Of a DNA stretch of 64,000 nucleotides, positions 33,921 to 41,869 are shown in pieces. Below the pieces are notes generated by a model. It saw only the letters and a list, made by a program, of their open reading frames with translations. It was not told the DNA's origin and searched no databases. Position numbers and translations under genes: made by a program. The stretch is from DASRHY01 sp035650275 (GTDB taxonomy: Bacteria; Actinomycetota; Actinomycetes; Propionibacteriales; Kribbellaceae). How positions within the stretch are numbered: position 1 is the stretch's first letter; each line of letters opens with the position of its first letter. Location: assembly GCA_035650275.1 (NCBI GenBank), contig DASRHY010000067.1, forward strand, positions 62,001-126,000, read 5' to 3'.

Positions 33921-34253
33921 ATGACACAGACACTGCAGTCCGCTCCCGAAGAAATCATTCGCTCCCGGCACGGTCGCTTCTTCCGCGCGATCGCGATCGC
34001 GGAGGCCGTGTCGTGGGCGGGACTGCTCATCGGCATGCTGTTCAAGTACGTGCTCTCCGACAACGAAATCGGTGTCCGGATCTTCGGTCCGATCCACGGA
34101 ACGGTCTTCCTGGCGTACGTCGCAACGGTATTCGTCGTACGACGGCCGCTGCGCTGGTCGTTCGCGGTCACCGCCGCGGCGCTCGTTGCGAGCATTCCGC
34201 CGTTGTTCACCTGGTTCTTCGAGATCTGGGCACGGCGCACCGGCCGGGTTTGA
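33921..34253 (+). CDS. DUF3817 membrane protein
   Basis: This 110-residue protein has three hydrophobic segments: IAIAEAVSWAGLLIGMLFKYV, IHGTVFLAYVATVFVV and FAVTAAALVASIPPLFTWFFE. The short loop GVRIFGPIHG is characteristic of DUF3817 proteins, which are common in actinomycetes and of unknown function. A TAAAAT box (33907-33912) lies 8 nt upstream of the ATG, so transcription may be leaderless or nearly so, independent of the upstream peptidase gene. No partner gene is evident. Confidence 0.85.
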   Translation: MTQTLQSAPEEIIRSRHGRFFRAIAIAEAVSWAGLLIGMLFKYVLSDNEIGVRIFGPIHGTVFLAYVATVFVVRRPLRWSFAVTAAALVASIPPLFTWFFEIWARRTGRV

Positions 34254-34324
34254 GGGCTTCCCAGTGACCCGCCATACCCCCACACTGAGGTCCAGCGAAC
34301 CGGCCTGGGGGCTCGGGGGTCATG

Positions 34325-34342
34325 GTGACATGGGGGTGTCAC
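34325..34342. promoter_or_regulatory. Dyad abutting the BTAD-regulator start codon
   Basis: GTGACA (34325-34330) and TGTCAC (34337-34342) form a perfect inverted repeat around TGGGGG, ending one base before the ATG of the regulator gene. A protein bound here would block transcription start or ribosome entry, so autoregulation is plausible. The surrounding 80 bp are strikingly rich in runs of C and G. Confidence 0.5.
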
Positions 34343-34343
34343 G

Positions 34344-36437
34344 ATGGTGGAGGTGGTGGCGCACGACTGCGCCCGCCTGGTCGATCTCGGCCAGGCAGAT
34401 GTCGTCCTGCGAGTCGCGGCAAGGGTGCCGGACGACGAGCTTGATGAGAGGACACTGACGGCGGTCGCCTATGCGCGCCTGATGTACGGGGATTGGCCGG
34501 CCGCGCTGCCGCTGTTCGAGCGGGCCGCGGGCGACGGCTCGCTGGCGCCGGGACTGGCCTGGCGGATGGGGGTGTTGTACTACCTGCGCGGTGAGCTCGA
34601 CGCGGCGGCCGCGATCTTCGACCGTGGCCGGCTGTGCGGGGACGAGCCGGCGGACGAGGCGATCCTGCTGTCCTGGATCGCGTCCGCGCACTGGGGACAG
34701 GGCGCGTACGACGAGGCCGCCGGGGTGGCGCAGCGCGCGGAGGTGGCGGCCCGCGACTGCGGGGACATCCGCGCGGTGGCGGCCACCCAGACGGTGCTGA
34801 CGATGGTGGCCGCGGCTCGCGGTGACCGGTGTGGGATGGACTCGCACCACCGCGCCGCGGCGGAGGCGGCACGGCTGGCCGGCGACATCTGCGCGCAGCT
34901 GCGGGTACACACCAACCGGGCCGACCACCTGACCGAGCAGGGCCGCGCGCACGAGGCGGTCGGCGAGCTGGAGGCGGTGCTCGCAATGGGCGACCGCTAC
35001 CGCTACGTCGTGTACCGCGCGATCGCGCTGAACAACCAGGGCGAGGCGTACGTCTGCCTGGGCCGGTACGACGCCGCGGTGGACAGCTACCTCGGCGCCC
35101 GGGAAGCGTTCCAGGCGATGGGCTCACGCAACGTCATGTACCCGCTGACCGGCTTGGGGCAGATCCACCGGGCCCGGGGCGAAGCGGCACGTGCCCGGTC
35201 GGCGTTCACCGAGGCGGTGCAGCAGGCCGAGCGGGTCGGGAACCGGCAGGGCATGGTCAGCGCGCTCGCCGGGCTGGCCCGGGTACGCGCCGCGGACGAC
35301 CTGGACGAGGCGGCCTGCCTGGCGCACCGGGCGGCGGAGCTCGGGCCCGGCCCGCGGCACGTCGAGGCGCGGCTCGCGCAGGGCTGGATCGCGTTGCAGC
35401 GCGGCGCGGCCGAGGAGGCGATGGAGCACGCGGTGACGGCCGCGGACGTCGCGCGGCTGCGGCGCGACGAGGCCGGCCTGGCCGAGGCGCTCGAGCTGTC
35501 CGCGTGTAGCGGGTCGCGGACCCGGAGCGCCGAGCTGGCGGACGCCGCGGAGCTCTGGACCGGCCTCGGCAACTCGCTCGGCGCCGCCCGTGCTCAGCTG
35601 CTCGCCGCGCGCCTGTCCGGCGACCGCGGCGCGGCGGCGGTCGCGACCACCCGGCTGCGCGAGGTCGGCGTCCGGCTGCCGTGGACCGGGATCGCGGACG
35701 GCCTGGCCACCATCCCGACCGGGCAGGGCGTCCGGATCCAGGCACTCGGGCTGTTCCGGGTGCTGCGGGACGGGGCTGCCGTACCGCCGACGGCGTGGCA
35801 GTCCAAGAAGGCCCGCGACCTGCTCAAGATCCTGGTGTCGCGGCGCGGCCGACCCGCCACCCGGGAGGAGCTGATCGAGCTGCTCTGGCCGGACGACGAC
35901 TCGGTGAACGCCTCGAACCGGCTGTCGGTGCTGCTCAGCACATTGCGGTCGGTGCTCGACCCGGCCGCGCTGGTCACCGACCGGAGCACAGTCCGGCTCG
36001 ACCTGGAGCACGTCGAGACCGATGTCGAGCGCTTCGCCCTGCGGGCCACCGAGGCGCTGGACGCCTGGCGACAGCGCCGCCCGGACGGTGTCGCGCGACT
36101 TGCCCGGGCCGAGGCGTCGTACACCGGGGACTTCTGCGAGGAGGACGTGTACGAGTCCTGGGCGGTGCACCTGCGCGAGGAGCTGCGGGCGATGCACCTG
36201 GCTGTGGTCCGCGCGCTGGCCGCGGCGTCCCGGCAGGACGGGCACGTGGACTGGGCGGTTCGCTGGCTGCTCGCGGTGCTGCGGCACGACCCGTACGACG
36301 AGTCCGCGCACCTGGAGCTGGTGCGGACCCTGGACGCGGCCGGCCGGTACGGCGACGCGCGCCGCCATTATCGTGCGTACGCCGACCGGATGACCGAGAT
36401 CGCGATCGACCCGGCACCCTTCCCGGTGCCGGCATGA
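34344..36437 (+). CDS. TPR-repeat transcriptional regulator with C-terminal SARP/BTAD module
   Basis: This 697-residue regulator consists almost wholly of helical TPR-like repeats up to about residue 455 (for example YDEAAGVAQRAEVAARDCGD and YDAAVDSYLGAREAFQAMG). An OmpR-like winged helix (about 463-545, LGLFRVLRDG to SNRLSVLLSTLRSVLDP) and a bacterial transcriptional activation domain follow at the C-terminus. In AfsR/SARP proteins the DNA-binding/BTAD block is usually N-terminal and linked to an AAA ATPase; here the order is reversed and no Walker motif is seen. It probably activates a nearby or distant biosynthetic or stress operon. A dyad lies at its start and a strong terminator follows. 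Confidence 0.82.
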   Translation: MVEVVAHDCARLVDLGQADVVLRVAARVPDDELDERTLTAVAYARLMYGDWPAALPLFERAAGDGSLAPGLAWRMGVLYYLRGELDAAAAIFDRGRLCGDEPADEAILLSWIASAHWGQGAYDEAAGVAQRAEVAARDCGDIRAVAATQTVLTMVAAARGDRCGMDSHHRAAAEAARLAGDICAQLRVHTNRADHLTEQGRAHEAVGELEAVLAMGDRYRYVVYRAIALNNQGEAYVCLGRYDAAVDSYLGAREAFQAMGSRNVMYPLTGLGQIHRARGEAARARSAFTEAVQQAERVGNRQGMVSALAGLARVRAADDLDEAACLAHRAAELGPGPRHVEARLAQGWIALQRGAAEEAMEHAVTAADVARLRRDEAGLAEALELSACSGSRTRSAELADAAELWTGLGNSLGAARAQLLAARLSGDRGAAAVATTRLREVGVRLPWTGIADGLATIPTGQGVRIQALGLFRVLRDGAAVPPTAWQSKKARDLLKILVSRRGRPATREELIELLWPDDDSVNASNRLSVLLSTLRSVLDPAALVTDRSTVRLDLEHVETDVERFALRATEALDAWRQRRPDGVARLARAEASYTGDFCEEDVYESWAVHLREELRAMHLAVVRALAAASRQDGHVDWAVRWLLAVLRHDPYDESAHLELVRTLDAAGRYGDARRHYRAYADRMTEIAIDPAPFPVPA

Positions 36438-36440
36438 CAA

Positions 36441-36487
36441 TGCGTCCGAAGAACCCGCGGAAGGGTTCCGCGGGTTCTCCGGACGCA
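36441..36487. terminator. Long bidirectional terminator hairpin
   Basis: A 22-bp stem with one mismatch (arms 36441-36462 and 36466-36487; cores GAACCCGCGGAA and TTCCGCGGGTTC) closes on a 3-nt loop GGG. It lies 3 bp after the BTAD-regulator stop and 13 bp before the end of the convergent repeat-protein gene, so it can terminate both. It is the longest hairpin seen in the window. Confidence 0.88.
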
Positions 36488-36500
36488 ACTCGACCTGGGG

Positions 36501-37580
36501 TCAGAACTCGCAGGTCGCGTCGTCGTTCTCGGTGACGCAGTTGTCGCCGATGCCGGCGCCGCCGGACCCGAAGTCGGTGCCGTTGCCACCGATCAGCAGG
36601 TCGAAGCTGCCCGCCAGACCGAACAGGAAGTCGTTCCCGTTCAGACCTTGCAGCACGTTGCGTGCCGCGTTGCCGACCAGGACGTCGTTGCCACCGCCAC
36701 CGAGGATGTTCTCGAAGTCGGAGTGCGCGTTGTCGCCCTCACCGGCCTGGCCGTCGTTGGCCAGGTTGTCCAGCCGGACCGCGACGCCTGCCGCGCGTCC
36801 CGCGTAGCTGACGGTGTCGCTCGCCCCGGTACCGCCGAACATGTTGTCCGCACCGAACCCGCCGTCGACGAGGTCGTTCCCGCCCAGCGAGCCGATCAGG
36901 TCGTTGCCGCCCAGACCGCGGATCACGTTGGCCGCCGCGCTGCCGATCAGCACGTCGCCGGCGTTCGATCCGATGATGTTCTCGTTGTCGCTGAGCACGT
37001 TGTCCTGCTCGCCGGCCTGGCCGTCGTTGGCCACGTTGTCCAGCCGGACCGAGACGCCCGCGGCACGGTTCGCGTAGCTCACCGTGTCGATCCCGAGGCT
37101 GCCGCTGGTGACGTCCCGACCGGTGCCGGCCAGCGCCGAGTCGTTGCCGGTTCCCAGCAGCACGGTCTGGTTGTTCGGCCCGTCGGACACGAAGTCGCTT
37201 CCGGCGGCCGTCGAGATCAGGCCCGGCCGGTTCGCGAAGTTCCGGACCTGGTCGTTGCCGTCGTTCGTCTCGACCCGGAACGAGTTGATCGCCGCGGCCG
37301 GGCAGTCCACCCGGTGCGCGTTGACCGGGTTACACGGGAACTGGCCAGCGAGGTTGTTCACCGTGTCGGTGACGACGATGGTCCCGCCGACCGGCGTCAG
37401 CTGGATCACGTTCACCTGTCCGGCCGGCGACAGCACCCGCAGCACCCCGCCGTCGATGAACACGCTGCTTGGTGGCGCCGCCTGGGCCGCCGTACCGAAC
37501 ATCGCCAGCTGCGCGGCCGCAAGACCGGTCGCTCCGAGTACCGCCGCAGCCCCCCGGCGGTACGTCCTGAAATTCCTCAT
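36501..37580 (-). CDS. Secreted calcium-binding repeat (RTX-like) protein A
   Basis: This 359-residue exported protein has a Sec/Tat-like signal peptide at residues 1-34 (RTYRRGAAAVLGATGLAAAQL, cleavage after AQA). The mature part holds glycine/aspartate nonapeptide-type calcium sites (GLGGNDLIGSLGGNDLVDGG; GGGGNDVLVG; GLNGNDFLFG) and two copies of a module of about 38 residues (about 165-202 and 255-292) with consensus VRLDNxANDGQAGExDN. A C-terminal pair of Cys (DNCVTENDDATC) may form a cap. There is no type I secretion signal or exporter nearby. ATG at 37580 has a GGGGGAG site just upstream. A paralogue lies at 44108-45700. The role, such as wall surface or matrix protein, is unknown. Confidence 0.82.
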   Translation of the reverse strand: MRNFRTYRRGAAAVLGATGLAAAQLAMFGTAAQAAPPSSVFIDGGVLRVLSPAGQVNVIQLTPVGGTIVVTDTVNNLAGQFPCNPVNAHRVDCPAAAINSFRVETNDGNDQVRNFANRPGLISTAAGSDFVSDGPNNQTVLLGTGNDSALAGTGRDVTSGSLGIDTVSYANRAAGVSVRLDNVANDGQAGEQDNVLSDNENIIGSNAGDVLIGSAAANVIRGLGGNDLIGSLGGNDLVDGGFGADNMFGGTGASDTVSYAGRAAGVAVRLDNLANDGQAGEGDNAHSDFENILGGGGNDVLVGNAARNVLQGLNGNDFLFGLAGSFDLLIGGNGTDFGSGGAGIGDNCVTENDDATCEF

Positions 37581-37699
37581 CTCTCCCCCTATGGATGTCG
37601 GGCGCCCACCACCTGGGCGCCCCGTGAGCCATTGGGCCAGAGCACTCTGAGCGTGGGCTGAGCGCGGCCTGAGGGGCGGGTTCGACGTACCATGGACCC

Positions 37700-37815
37700 G
37701 CCACGCCGACTGAACCCGTGCGGGAGAGTCCCGGGCATGACCCGGGCGCCGTAGGAGCAACCGGTCAACGACGACCAGAGGAACCTCCGTGAACCTGTAC
37801 GACGAGCGGGTCCGC
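37700..37815 (+). ncRNA. Glycine riboswitch upstream of sdaA
   Basis: The leader holds the conserved glycine-aptamer blocks GTGCGGGAGAGTCC (from about 37718) and GGGCGCCGTAGGAGCAA (from about 37744), joined by a CCCGGG/CCCGGG hairpin. ACCCG near 37714 can pair with CGGGT at 37807-37811 to close the aptamer. A TACCAT box at 37688-37693 would place the transcript start near 37700. In actinomycetes this riboswitch class precedes serine/glycine catabolic genes, which fits sdaA. The 3' half departs from the usual CTCTCAGGC form. It overlaps a possible 9-codon ORF and may be a single aptamer controlling translation. Confidence 0.78.
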
Positions 37816-37818
37816 TGA
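37789..37818 (+). CDS. Possible 9-residue ORF within the sdaA leader
   Basis: AGAGGA (37777-37782) lies 6 nt before GTG 37789, which opens VNLYDERVR and stops at TGA 37816-37818. That stop overlaps the sdaA ATG as TGATG. sdaA itself has no recognisable ribosome-binding site (GCGGGTCCGCTG precedes it), so this mini-ORF could deliver ribosomes by reinitiation and be the part actually gated by the glycine aptamer. It is too short for statistical support. Confidence 0.4.
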   Translation: MNLYDERVR

Positions 37819-39191
37819 TGGCGATCAGCGTCTTCGACCTCTTCAGCATCGGCATCGGCCCGTCCAGCTCGCACACCGTCGGCCCCATGCGGGCGGCCCG
37901 CATGTTCGCGCTCGGCCTCGCCGACGACGAGCTGCTGGAGCGCACCGCGACCATCCACGCCGAGCTGTTCGGCTCACTCGGCGCCACCGGCCACGGCCAC
38001 GGCAGCGACAAGGCCGTGCTGCTCGGCCTCGAGGGCGAGGACCCGGAGACGGTCGACACCCAGGTCGTCGGCGCGCGCGTCGAGGCGATCAAGGTATCCG
38101 GGCGGCTGCGGCTGCTGGGTCACGAGGAGATCGCCTTCGACCCCGACGAGCACCTGGTGATGCATCGTCGCAAGACGCTGCCGTACCACCCGAACGGGAT
38201 GACGTTCACCGCCGAGGACGCGGACCGGTCGGTGCTGCGGTCGCGCACCTACTACTCGGTCGGCGGCGGTTTCGTGGTCGACGAGAACGCCGCGGCCGGG
38301 GACCGGATCGTGCCGGACACCACGCCACTGCCGCTGCCGTTCTCCACCGGCGCGGAGCTGCTCGACCGCTGCCAGGAGTCCGGCAAGTCGATCGGCGACG
38401 TGATGCTGGCCAACGAGCTGTCTTGGCGTAGCGAGGACGAGATCCGCTCCGGCCTGCTGCGGATCTGGCAGGTGATGCAGCTGTGTGTCGCCGAGGGCTG
38501 CGAGACCGAGGGCGTGCTGCCCGGCGGGCTGAAGGTGCCGCGTCGCGCCCACGCGCTGCACAAGAAGCTGTCCTCGAACCCGTTCTCGACCGACCCGCTG
38601 AAGGTGATGGACTGGGTCAACCTTTTCGCGCTCGCGGTCAACGAGCAGAACGCGTCCGGCGGCCGGATCGTCACCGCGCCGACGAACGGCGCGGCCGGGA
38701 TCATCCCCGCGGTGCTGCACTACTACAGCCGCTTCTGCCCGGGCGCGACCGACGACGGTGTGGTCCGGTTCCTGCTCACGGCCGGTGCGATCGGCGTGCT
38801 GTACAAGGAGAACGCCTCGATCTCCGGCGCCGAGGTCGGCTGCCAGGGTGAGGTCGGTTCCGCCTGCTCGATGGCCGCGGCCGGCCTGTGCGAGGTCCTC
38901 GGCGGCACGCCGGAACAGGTCGAGAACGCGGCCGAGATCGCGATGGAGCACAACCTCGGCCTGACCTGCGACCCGGTCGGCGGCCTGGTCCAGATCCCCT
39001 GCATCGAGCGGAACGCGATGGCCTCGGTGAAGGCGATCAACGCCGCCAGGATGGCGCTGCACGGCGATGGCAAGCATGTGGTCACGCTGGACAAGGTGAT
39101 CAAGACGATGCGCGAGACCGGCGCCGACATGAAGATCAAGTACAAGGAGACCTCGCGCGGCGGCCTAGCCGTCAACGTCATCGAGTGCTGA
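37818..39191 (+). CDS. sdaA: L-serine ammonia-lyase (iron-sulfur type)
   Basis: This 457-residue enzyme deaminates L-serine to pyruvate and ammonia using a [4Fe-4S] cluster. The N-terminal beta domain begins FDLFSIGIGPSSSHTVGPM, the family signature. The catalytic alpha domain holds GRIVTAPTNGAAGIIPA and cysteines in VGCQGEVGSACSM, LTCDPVGG and IPCIERN that provide cluster ligands. It is the fused single-chain form usual in actinomycetes. Control by the upstream glycine riboswitch makes sense because glycine and serine interconvert through serine hydroxymethyltransferase. It stands alone; the next gene begins 57 bp later behind its own -10 box. Confidence 0.95.
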   Translation: MAISVFDLFSIGIGPSSSHTVGPMRAARMFALGLADDELLERTATIHAELFGSLGATGHGHGSDKAVLLGLEGEDPETVDTQVVGARVEAIKVSGRLRLLGHEEIAFDPDEHLVMHRRKTLPYHPNGMTFTAEDADRSVLRSRTYYSVGGGFVVDENAAAGDRIVPDTTPLPLPFSTGAELLDRCQESGKSIGDVMLANELSWRSEDEIRSGLLRIWQVMQLCVAEGCETEGVLPGGLKVPRRAHALHKKLSSNPFSTDPLKVMDWVNLFALAVNEQNASGGRIVTAPTNGAAGIIPAVLHYYSRFCPGATDDGVVRFLLTAGAIGVLYKENASISGAEVGCQGEVGSACSMAAAGLCEVLGGTPEQVENAAEIAMEHNLGLTCDPVGGLVQIPCIERNAMASVKAINAARMALHGDGKHVVTLDKVIKTMRETGADMKIKYKETSRGGLAVNVIEC

Positions 39192-39248
39192 GTCGCTTGG
39201 GGGAGGGGAATTCCTCTCGGGTTATGCGAGGGCTACACTTCTGCGCTT

Positions 39249-39746
39249 GTGACGCCCCCTGCCCGGCACGCCGTCTTCGTCGACCCGTCCGGCCGCCGGC
39301 GAAGGTTCGCCCGGCGCGCAGGACTGCTGCTCGTCGTACCGGCCGCCGGATATGTGGCGCTGCTGGCCAGCACCCTTGTCGGCGGACCGACCGTGCACAC
39401 GCCGCTGGTCCCGGTGCCCGACGGGGTCCGGCCGCAGTCGAAGCCGGAGCCGACCGTCGCCCCGACGCCCCGCGCCACGGATCCCGCGGCGACACCGGCG
39501 ACGCCGACCCCGTCCACCAGCGCCACGACCAGCCCGCGGGTCACACCGGGTGCCTCGCCTTCCGACCCGCGCGCCGGTACGCCGACCCAGGTACCAAGCT
39601 CGCCGACGGTGACACCGACCGGTAACCGTCCGACCGTGCCGCCGGGCCAGGCGACCACGACACCGCAGACCACGAAGGGGCCTGGCCGGACCAACAGCCC
39701 GACGGCCAAGCCGACCAAGAGCCCGAGTCAACCCGGCGTCACGTGA
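39249..39746 (+). CDS. Membrane-anchored Pro/Thr-rich extracytoplasmic protein
   Basis: This 165-residue protein has a basic N-terminus (SGRRRRFARRAG) and one hydrophobic anchor, LLLVVPAAGYVALLAST (about residues 25-43). An external tail of about 115 residues is made almost only of Pro, Thr, Ser, Ala and Gly, probably extended and perhaps glycosylated. A TACACT box (39234-39239) ends 9 nt before GTG 39249, consistent with leaderless transcription. Its stop overlaps the start of the deacetylase/glycosyltransferase gene (GTGA), so the two proteins are made together; it may be a spacer or accessory of the polysaccharide synthase. The function is otherwise unknown. Confidence 0.75.
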   Translation: MTPPARHAVFVDPSGRRRRFARRAGLLLVVPAAGYVALLASTLVGGPTVHTPLVPVPDGVRPQSKPEPTVAPTPRATDPAATPATPTPSTSATTSPRVTPGASPSDPRAGTPTQVPSSPTVTPTGNRPTVPPGQATTTPQTTKGPGRTNSPTAKPTKSPSQPGVT

Positions 39747-41869
39747 GCGCCGCCCGCCATCGCGCCGCCGCGCGCGAGGTACCGCTGCGTTCGCACTGGC
39801 TGGTGCTGTCGGTGGCGCTGCTCAGCCTCACCGGTGCGTTGCTGCTGCACGGTTACACCCACCACATGTTCGGCGCCACACCGGACGGCACGCCGCGCGC
39901 GCCCGGCGCCGCCGGCCAGGTGCCGCGGACAGTACGTACCGGCGGGCCGGTGATCGATGCCGGCTCGGCCGGGCTGCGCACCGCGCGGCCGCAGGCGCAC
40001 ACGATCGCGCTCACGTTCGACGACGGCCCGGACCCGGTCTGGACGCCGAAGGTGCTCGACGTGCTGCGGGCACACCGGGTGAAGGCGACCTTCTTCGTGG
40101 TGGGTACCGAGGCCGCGGCGCATCCGGACCTGGTCAGGCGGATCAAGGCCGACGGGCACCAGCTCGGCGTTCACACGTTCACGCACGTGAACCTCGGCAC
40201 GGTGCCGGGCTGGCGGCGTGCCATCGAGCTACGGGAGAGTCAGCTCATCCTGGCAGGCACGGCGGGAGTGAGTACGTCGATGCTGCGGCCGCCCTACTCG
40301 GCGACCAACGACCAGGTCGCGAACGCCGACTGGGACGCGATCGCCGACGCCCGCGAACGCGGCTACCTGACCGTGCTCAGCACCAAGGACAGCCAGGACT
40401 GGCGGCGGCCCGGGGTGGCGCGGATCGTCGCGAACTCGACACCGCGCGGGTCGGCCGGGCAGATCCTGCTGCTGCACGACGCCGGCGGTGACCGGTCCCA
40501 GACCGTTGCCGCGGTGGGCCAGCTGGTGCCACGGCTGAAGGCGCGCGGCTTCCGGTTCGCCACCGTCGGCGAGGCGGTCGGCGTACGAGACGCGATCAGG
40601 GCCGCGCCGGCCGCAGAGCGCTGGCAGGGCCGGGCGCTGGTCGGCGCGCTCGGCGTGAGCAACGCGGTGCTGTCGGTGATCACCTGGCTGCTGGTCGCCG
40701 CCGGTGTGCTGAGTGTGCTGAGGGCAGTCGCCATGCTGGTGGCCGCCCGGCGGCATGCCCGGGTCCGGCGATGCGGCTGGGGCCCGATGGTGACCGGGCC
40801 CGCGACCGTGGTCGTCCCGGCGTACAACGAGAGCGCCGGGATCGAGGCCGCGGTGCGTTCGCTGGTCGCCTCCGACGTCCCGGTCGAGGTGATCGTCGTC
40901 GACGACGGGTCCACCGACGGCACCGCGGAGTTGGTCGAGTCGCTGCGGCTGCCCGGTGTGCGGGTGATCCGGCAGCCGAACGCCGGCAAGCCCGCCGCGC
41001 TCAACACCGGGATCCGGGCCGCGTCGTTCGAGATCGTGGTGATGGTCGACGGCGACACGGTCTTCGAGGCGGACACGGTGCGGATGCTGCTGCAGCCGTT
41101 CGGCGACCGGCGGGTCGGGGCGGTGTCCGGCAACGCCAAGGTCGGCAACCGGCGCGGGCTGCTCGGCCGCTGGCAGCACATCGAGTACGTCGTGGGCTTC
41201 AACCTCGACCGGAGGTTGTTCGACCTGGCCGAGTGCATGCCGACCGTGCCCGGCGCGGTCGGCGCGTTCCGGCGGACGGCGCTGCGCCGGATCGGCGGTG
41301 TCAGCGACGCGACCCTGGCCGAGGACACCGACCTCACGATGTCGCTGTGCCGGGACGGCTGGCGGGTCGTGTACGAGGAGAACGCGGTCGCCTGGACTGA
41401 GGCGCCGGCCACGCTCGGTGCGCTCTGGCGGCAGCGGTACCGGTGGTGCTACGGCACCATGCAGGCGATGTGGAGGCACCGCGGCGCGCTGGTACAGCGC
41501 GGCACCGCGGGCAAGCTCGGCCGGCGCGGACTCGGGTACCTGCTGCTGTTCCAGGTGCTGCTGCCGCTGCTCGCTCCGGTGGTGGACGTGTTCGCGGTGT
41601 ACGGCCTGCTCTTCCTGGACCCGCTGCGGATCGTCGGGCTGTGGCTCGCGTTCCTGGCGATGCAGGCGGCGATGGGCTGGTACGCGTTCCGCCTCGACGG
41701 CGAGTCGCCCCGGTCGCTGTGGAGCCTGCCGCTGCAGCAGTTCGTGTACCGCCAGCTGATGTACCTGGTCGTGGTGCAGTCGGCCTTCACAGCCGTCACC
41801 GGCTACCGGCTGCGCTGGCAGCGGATGGAGCGCTACGGCAGCCTCGACGTACCGGTCAGCCCGAGCTGA
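39743..41869 (+). CDS. Bifunctional polysaccharide deacetylase / family 2 glycosyltransferase
   Basis: This 708-residue membrane protein joins two enzymes. After an N-terminal helix (about residues 18-38) comes a NodB-type deacetylase (about 88-285) with TFDDGPDP and HTFTHVN as metal-binding motifs, facing outside. A second helix (about 305-330) leads to a processive GT2 domain with VVPAYNES (from 357), VDDGSTDGT, DGDT, ED(T)DLT and the QRYRW motif (from 564), and then about three C-terminal helices. This layout suggests synthesis, export and N-deacetylation of an aminosugar polymer such as poly-GlcNAc or chitin oligomers; the product is inferred. Its end overlaps the convergent MarR-GNAT gene by 14 bp. 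Confidence 0.9.
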   Translation: MSAARHRAAAREVPLRSHWLVLSVALLSLTGALLLHGYTHHMFGATPDGTPRAPGAAGQVPRTVRTGGPVIDAGSAGLRTARPQAHTIALTFDDGPDPVWTPKVLDVLRAHRVKATFFVVGTEAAAHPDLVRRIKADGHQLGVHTFTHVNLGTVPGWRRAIELRESQLILAGTAGVSTSMLRPPYSATNDQVANADWDAIADARERGYLTVLSTKDSQDWRRPGVARIVANSTPRGSAGQILLLHDAGGDRSQTVAAVGQLVPRLKARGFRFATVGEAVGVRDAIRAAPAAERWQGRALVGALGVSNAVLSVITWLLVAAGVLSVLRAVAMLVAARRHARVRRCGWGPMVTGPATVVVPAYNESAGIEAAVRSLVASDVPVEVIVVDDGSTDGTAELVESLRLPGVRVIRQPNAGKPAALNTGIRAASFEIVVMVDGDTVFEADTVRMLLQPFGDRRVGAVSGNAKVGNRRGLLGRWQHIEYVVGFNLDRRLFDLAECMPTVPGAVGAFRRTALRRIGGVSDATLAEDTDLTMSLCRDGWRVVYEENAVAWTEAPATLGALWRQRYRWCYGTMQAMWRHRGALVQRGTAGKLGRRGLGYLLLFQVLLPLLAPVVDVFAVYGLLFLDPLRIVGLWLAFLAMQAAMGWYAFRLDGESPRSLWSLPLQQFVYRQLMYLVVVQSAFTAVTGYRLRWQRMERYGSLDVPVSPS

